From an uncultured Ruminococcus sp. (GTDB lineage Bacteria; Bacillota; Clostridia; Oscillospirales; Acutalibacteraceae), in contig CALBHM010000483.1 of NCBI GenBank assembly GCA_937892835.1, positions 1 to 7,871 on the forward strand: a stretch of 7,871 nucleotides of DNA, read 5' to 3'. Numbering within the stretch: position 1 is the stretch's first letter; the number at the start of each line of letters is the position of its first letter. The notes below the pieces were generated by a model. That model did no database searches and was not told the DNA's origin. It saw only the letters and a program-made list of their open reading frames with translations. The translations under genes and the position numbers were made by a program. Of the stretch, positions 4,983 to 7,871 are shown piece after piece.

Positions 4983-7871
4983 TGAACTGACTACACGATT
5001 GTCTTTGAATACCAAAGGCTTTTCAAGCGGCATACAGGAAATAAAAGCACGGCTAACCGAGCTGAACAAAACCCTTGAGCTCAACAAACAGGCTATCGCG
5101 GATACAAACAAAAAAGCTAAGGAGTATGAAAAAGAGCTTGATGAGCTGAAAAAAGCCGAAAAAGAAAACGGTACAGCTACAAAAGAGCAGAAAACTCGAA
5201 TGTCCGAGCTCGAAAAGGAGATTGACAAGGCACGTACCAGAGCCGCACAGCTTAAAACCGAGCAGATTGATTTAAAAAACGGGCTTAAAAACACCACAAA
5301 CGAGCTGAAAAATCATAAGTCCGGAATATCAGGCGTTTCAACCGAAATGAATAAGCTGAAAACTATGGTAACAGGCTTTATTGCGGCTTACGGCGGTAAA
5401 AAGCTCTGGGAAATGCTGATAGGCTCTAATGCCGAAATGGAACAGTATACAACATCTCTCGAAGTTATGCTCGGCTCTACCGAAAAAGCGTCGGCGATGA
5501 TAGAGAAAATGCGTGAGTTTGCCGCTAAAACACCGCTTACACTGGACAATGTAATATCCGGTGGTACTATGCTGATGAGTTACGGCGTAGATGAAGACGA
5601 TCTGCTTGATACTATGACAAAGCTCGGCGATCTCGCAGGCGGTAACGCCGAAAAAATGAACAGAGTAACGCTTGCATACGGTCAGATGCTTGCAAAGGGC
5701 AAGGTAACAGGCGAAGAACTTATGCAGATGACAGAAGCAGGCGTACCGCTTCAGACGGCACTTGCCGAAAGTATAGGCGTAACCGGCGAAGAGTTCTCAA
5801 AAATGGTATCAAAGGGCGAGGTCGGCATAGACGCGCTGAACAAGGCTATAACCGAGCTGACAACAGGCGACGGCAAGTTTGCGGGTATGATGGAAAAGCA
5901 GTCACAGACTATGCAGGGTATGTTAAGCACTATGCAGGACAACATATCCGAGTTCTTCCGCAAAATGGGTGAGGGCGCTTTCGGAGAAGTGAAGTCGGCA
6001 TTGCAGGACGTCAGTGATCAACTGGCAGAATGGGAACAGGACGGAACGCTTGATGAATGGGCGCAGGATTTAGGCGTATTGCTTAAAAACCTTGTTGCTT
6101 TTATGAAGCAGGCTATCTCTGTGGGCTTTCAGTTCAAAGAAGTAATTCTTGCGGGTGCGGTGGCTCTCGGCACTTTTAAAGTGGCTGTTGGAATTGGCAA
6201 TGTCATAAGCGCAACTGTAGCGGCGATAAGGAGTTTTTCAGCGGCAACAGAAGCCGCAACAGTAAAGCAGGCGGCTTTCAACGCCGTTGGTGCGGCTAAT
6301 CCGTATGTGTTCATCGCTTCGGCTGTGTTGACAGCAGTTGCGGGAGTGGCAACATATGTAGCTACCACGAACAATGCAACTCAGTCGACAGAAGAGCTTG
6401 CACAGGCGGCTTCTGAGCTGTCTGACGAAGCACAGAAATCGTCTGATAAAGCTAAAACGCTTGAAGAAGTTATGTCAAAGTATGAAGACGCTTCTACTAA
6501 GGTACAGTCTGCCGCTGAGAAAACACAAACGCTGAAAGACCTGCAGGAACAGCTTAACAGTGCCTACGGTGATACTAAGGAAGCTATAGACCTTGTAAAT
6601 GGCAGCTATACTGAGAATATAAAGAAACTGCAAGCGGCAACGGAAGCAGAGCGGGAAAACGCAAGAATTGCGGCTCAGGCGGCTGTAAATAAAAATAATC
6701 AGGCACAGAGAGCGCTGTCTGATGAAGGAATAACCAATACAAAAAATAGCGTAGGTCAGGATATTGGTGGTTCGACTATCGGAATAAAAGATATCGAAAA
6801 CGGCACTATAACTAATCCAAATATAAAAATCGGAAATGCACCTATTGGAATGGGCACGGGCGGAACGATACGCGTTGTAAAAATCGGTGGCGAAACTTTT
6901 GCTGAAAAAGCTCAGGCGTACAAAGATTATATAGATTACCTTAAGCAAGTAGGGCAGGAAGAATCGGAAATATACAACATAGCCGCTGACAAATATAAGG
7001 AGTATACCGATTTAGCCACCCAAGCCGCAGAAGACGAGGCTCTACTCGCCGCCGCTACCGAAAAAACAACGCAGAAAACCAAAGAAAACACCGACGAAAA
7101 AAATAACAACGCAAAAACCACCGAAGAACTCACCGACAGCACCTCCGATCTCATAAAAAATCTTGACGAGCTGGCTTCTGCGTATGCCGAACAGGAGAAG
7201 AACGGTAATATATCATACAGCACAATGCTGAAACTGATTGACGCAGGATATGCGCAGTGTATCAGCCTGGATAATGAAACGGGCAAGATAAAGCTGAATA
7301 CGGAAGCGTACAAAGAGCTTGCAAAGGCAAAGCTTGCTTCTCAGATAGCAGACTACAACGAAACTCTATCGGAAACCCCACGCATTAACTCACAAGGCGA
7401 TCTTGATGCATATAACGCAAAAACGTTAAAAACACGCCTTGAGCGTGACGCTCTACAGTCGATGTATGATAACTTTGATACATACATGGAAGCGGGCAGT
7501 TTCAGCGGTTCGGGTAGCTCTTCATCGTCAAGCAGTTCCGATAACGAGTTTAAGAAAGCTTCTGAGGCATACAAGACCGAAGCAGATAAAAAAATCGCCC
7601 TCATAAAGCGTGAGCTTGAAGCAAAGAAAGAGCTCCGTGATGCTACAATAAAGGCAATCGATGATGAAATAGAAGCCCGCAAGCGTCTGAACGAGGATAA
7701 TGACCTTGAAAAGCAGATAAACGAGGTTAAAGCACAGCTGAAATACGGTCAGCTTGACGAGTTCTCCCGTGAGCAGATGGAGAAAAAGTTACAGGGACTG
7801 TACGATGATAAGGCGGAAAAAGAGTGGCAGAGAAACGCTCAGGCTCGTAAAGATGCCGCAAATGCAAAATA
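4975..7871 (+). CDS. Phage tape measure protein (N-terminal 965 residues, 3' end outside window)
   Basis: The frame is open from ATG 4975 (GGGAGGA at 4963-4969) to the window edge with no stop. The tape measure protein fills the tail tube, sets its length and is released during DNA entry. Residues about 20-120 form a Lys/Glu-rich coiled coil. Residues about 143-340 are the conserved tape-measure N-terminal domain, with SLEVMLGS, MREFAAKTP and EELMQMTEAGVPL. Hydrophobic segments lie around 387-410 and 443-464, as expected for membrane passage. Further coiled coil follows (466-580), then a Gly/Ile-rich, probably beta segment (592-642), a Lys/Asn/Thr/Glu linker (about 665-700), a Ser-rich linker (842-857) and more coiled coil to the edge. 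The length already seen implies a long siphophage tail. No frameshift is visible. Confidence 0.93.
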   Translation, partial: MANELTTRLSLNTKGFSSGIQEIKARLTELNKTLELNKQAIADTNKKAKEYEKELDELKKAEKENGTATKEQKTRMSELEKEIDKARTRAAQLKTEQIDLKNGLKNTTNELKNHKSGISGVSTEMNKLKTMVTGFIAAYGGKKLWEMLIGSNAEMEQYTTSLEVMLGSTEKASAMIEKMREFAAKTPLTLDNVISGGTMLMSYGVDEDDLLDTMTKLGDLAGGNAEKMNRVTLAYGQMLAKGKVTGEELMQMTEAGVPLQTALAESIGVTGEEFSKMVSKGEVGIDALNKAITELTTGDGKFAGMMEKQSQTMQGMLSTMQDNISEFFRKMGEGAFGEVKSALQDVSDQLAEWEQDGTLDEWAQDLGVLLKNLVAFMKQAISVGFQFKEVILAGAVALGTFKVAVGIGNVISATVAAIRSFSAATEAATVKQAAFNAVGAANPYVFIASAVLTAVAGVATYVATTNNATQSTEELAQAASELSDEAQKSSDKAKTLEEVMSKYEDASTKVQSAAEKTQTLKDLQEQLNSAYGDTKEAIDLVNGSYTENIKKLQAATEAERENARIAAQAAVNKNNQAQRALSDEGITNTKNSVGQDIGGSTIGIKDIENGTITNPNIKIGNAPIGMGTGGTIRVVKIGGETFAEKAQAYKDYIDYLKQVGQEESEIYNIAADKYKEYTDLATQAAEDEALLAAATEKTTQKTKENTDEKNNNAKTTEELTDSTSDLIKNLDELASAYAEQEKNGNISYSTMLKLIDAGYAQCISLDNETGKIKLNTEAYKELAKAKLASQIADYNETLSETPRINSQGDLDAYNAKTLKTRLERDALQSMYDNFDTYMEAGSFSGSGSSSSSSSSDNEFKKASEAYKTEADKKIALIKRELEAKKELRDATIKAIDDEIEARKRLNEDNDLEKQINEVKAQLKYGQLDEFSREQMEKKLQGLYDDKAEKEWQRNAQARKDAANAK

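Noticed and set aside
6936..7682. Several Ser/Phe/Leu-rich reverse-strand frames opposite the tape measure gene
   Set aside because: They are complements of Lys/Glu/Ala coiled-coil codons, without ribosome sites or coherent domains.

Overview
The window is part of a phage or prophage late (structural) region, most likely from a gut Clostridia host such as an Oscillospiraceae/Ruminococcus-like bacterium. That host call is an inference from strong AGGAGG-type ribosome sites, heavy use of ATA, AGA and GGA codons, moderate to low GC, and the style of the terminase and tape measure proteins. No tRNA, rRNA, CRISPR array, insertion sequence or integrase is visible. Genes are packed tightly, often overlapping by 8-17 bases, and no gene-free stretch exceeds about 120 bases.

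Layout: (1) 1-72 is the last 23 codons of an upstream gene. (2) 80-700 encodes a short conserved N-terminal module fused to a CdiA-tRNase-like PD-(D/E)XK nuclease toxin domain; a hairpin and a candidate promoter follow. (3) 821-1306 is a probable tail assembly chaperone, overlapping the terminase large subunit at 1293-2957. (4) A 34-residue single-span membrane peptide (2967-3071) converges on, and overlaps tail to tail with, a reverse-strand winged-helix protein carrying a C-terminal membrane anchor (3055-3402). That reverse gene has its own extended -10 promoter. (5) 3465-4088 repeats the N-terminal module of gene 2, now fused to an HExxH metallopeptidase-like domain; a 98-residue probable immunity protein (4081-4377) overlaps it, and a clear intrinsic terminator follows. 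(6) 4488-4982 is an HK97 gp10-like connector or tail-completion protein, and from 4975 to the window end runs the N-terminal 965 residues of a tape measure protein.

The most interesting element is the pair of effector genes. Their first 54 residues are 40/54 identical, ending in a HDPxTGRFTxG-type motif, and then they diverge completely into two unrelated toxin-like domains. This looks like a compact polymorphic-toxin system in a phage late region, comparable to MuF-linked phage toxins but with only a short leader in place of a full MuF domain. Only the second toxin has an evident immunity partner.

The order of structural genes is also unusual. The terminase and accessory genes sit between the putative chaperone and the tape measure gene, where they would normally be adjacent. 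This suggests cargo insertion or module rearrangement, and the two toxin genes act as direct repeats that bracket the chaperone-terminase-repressor block.
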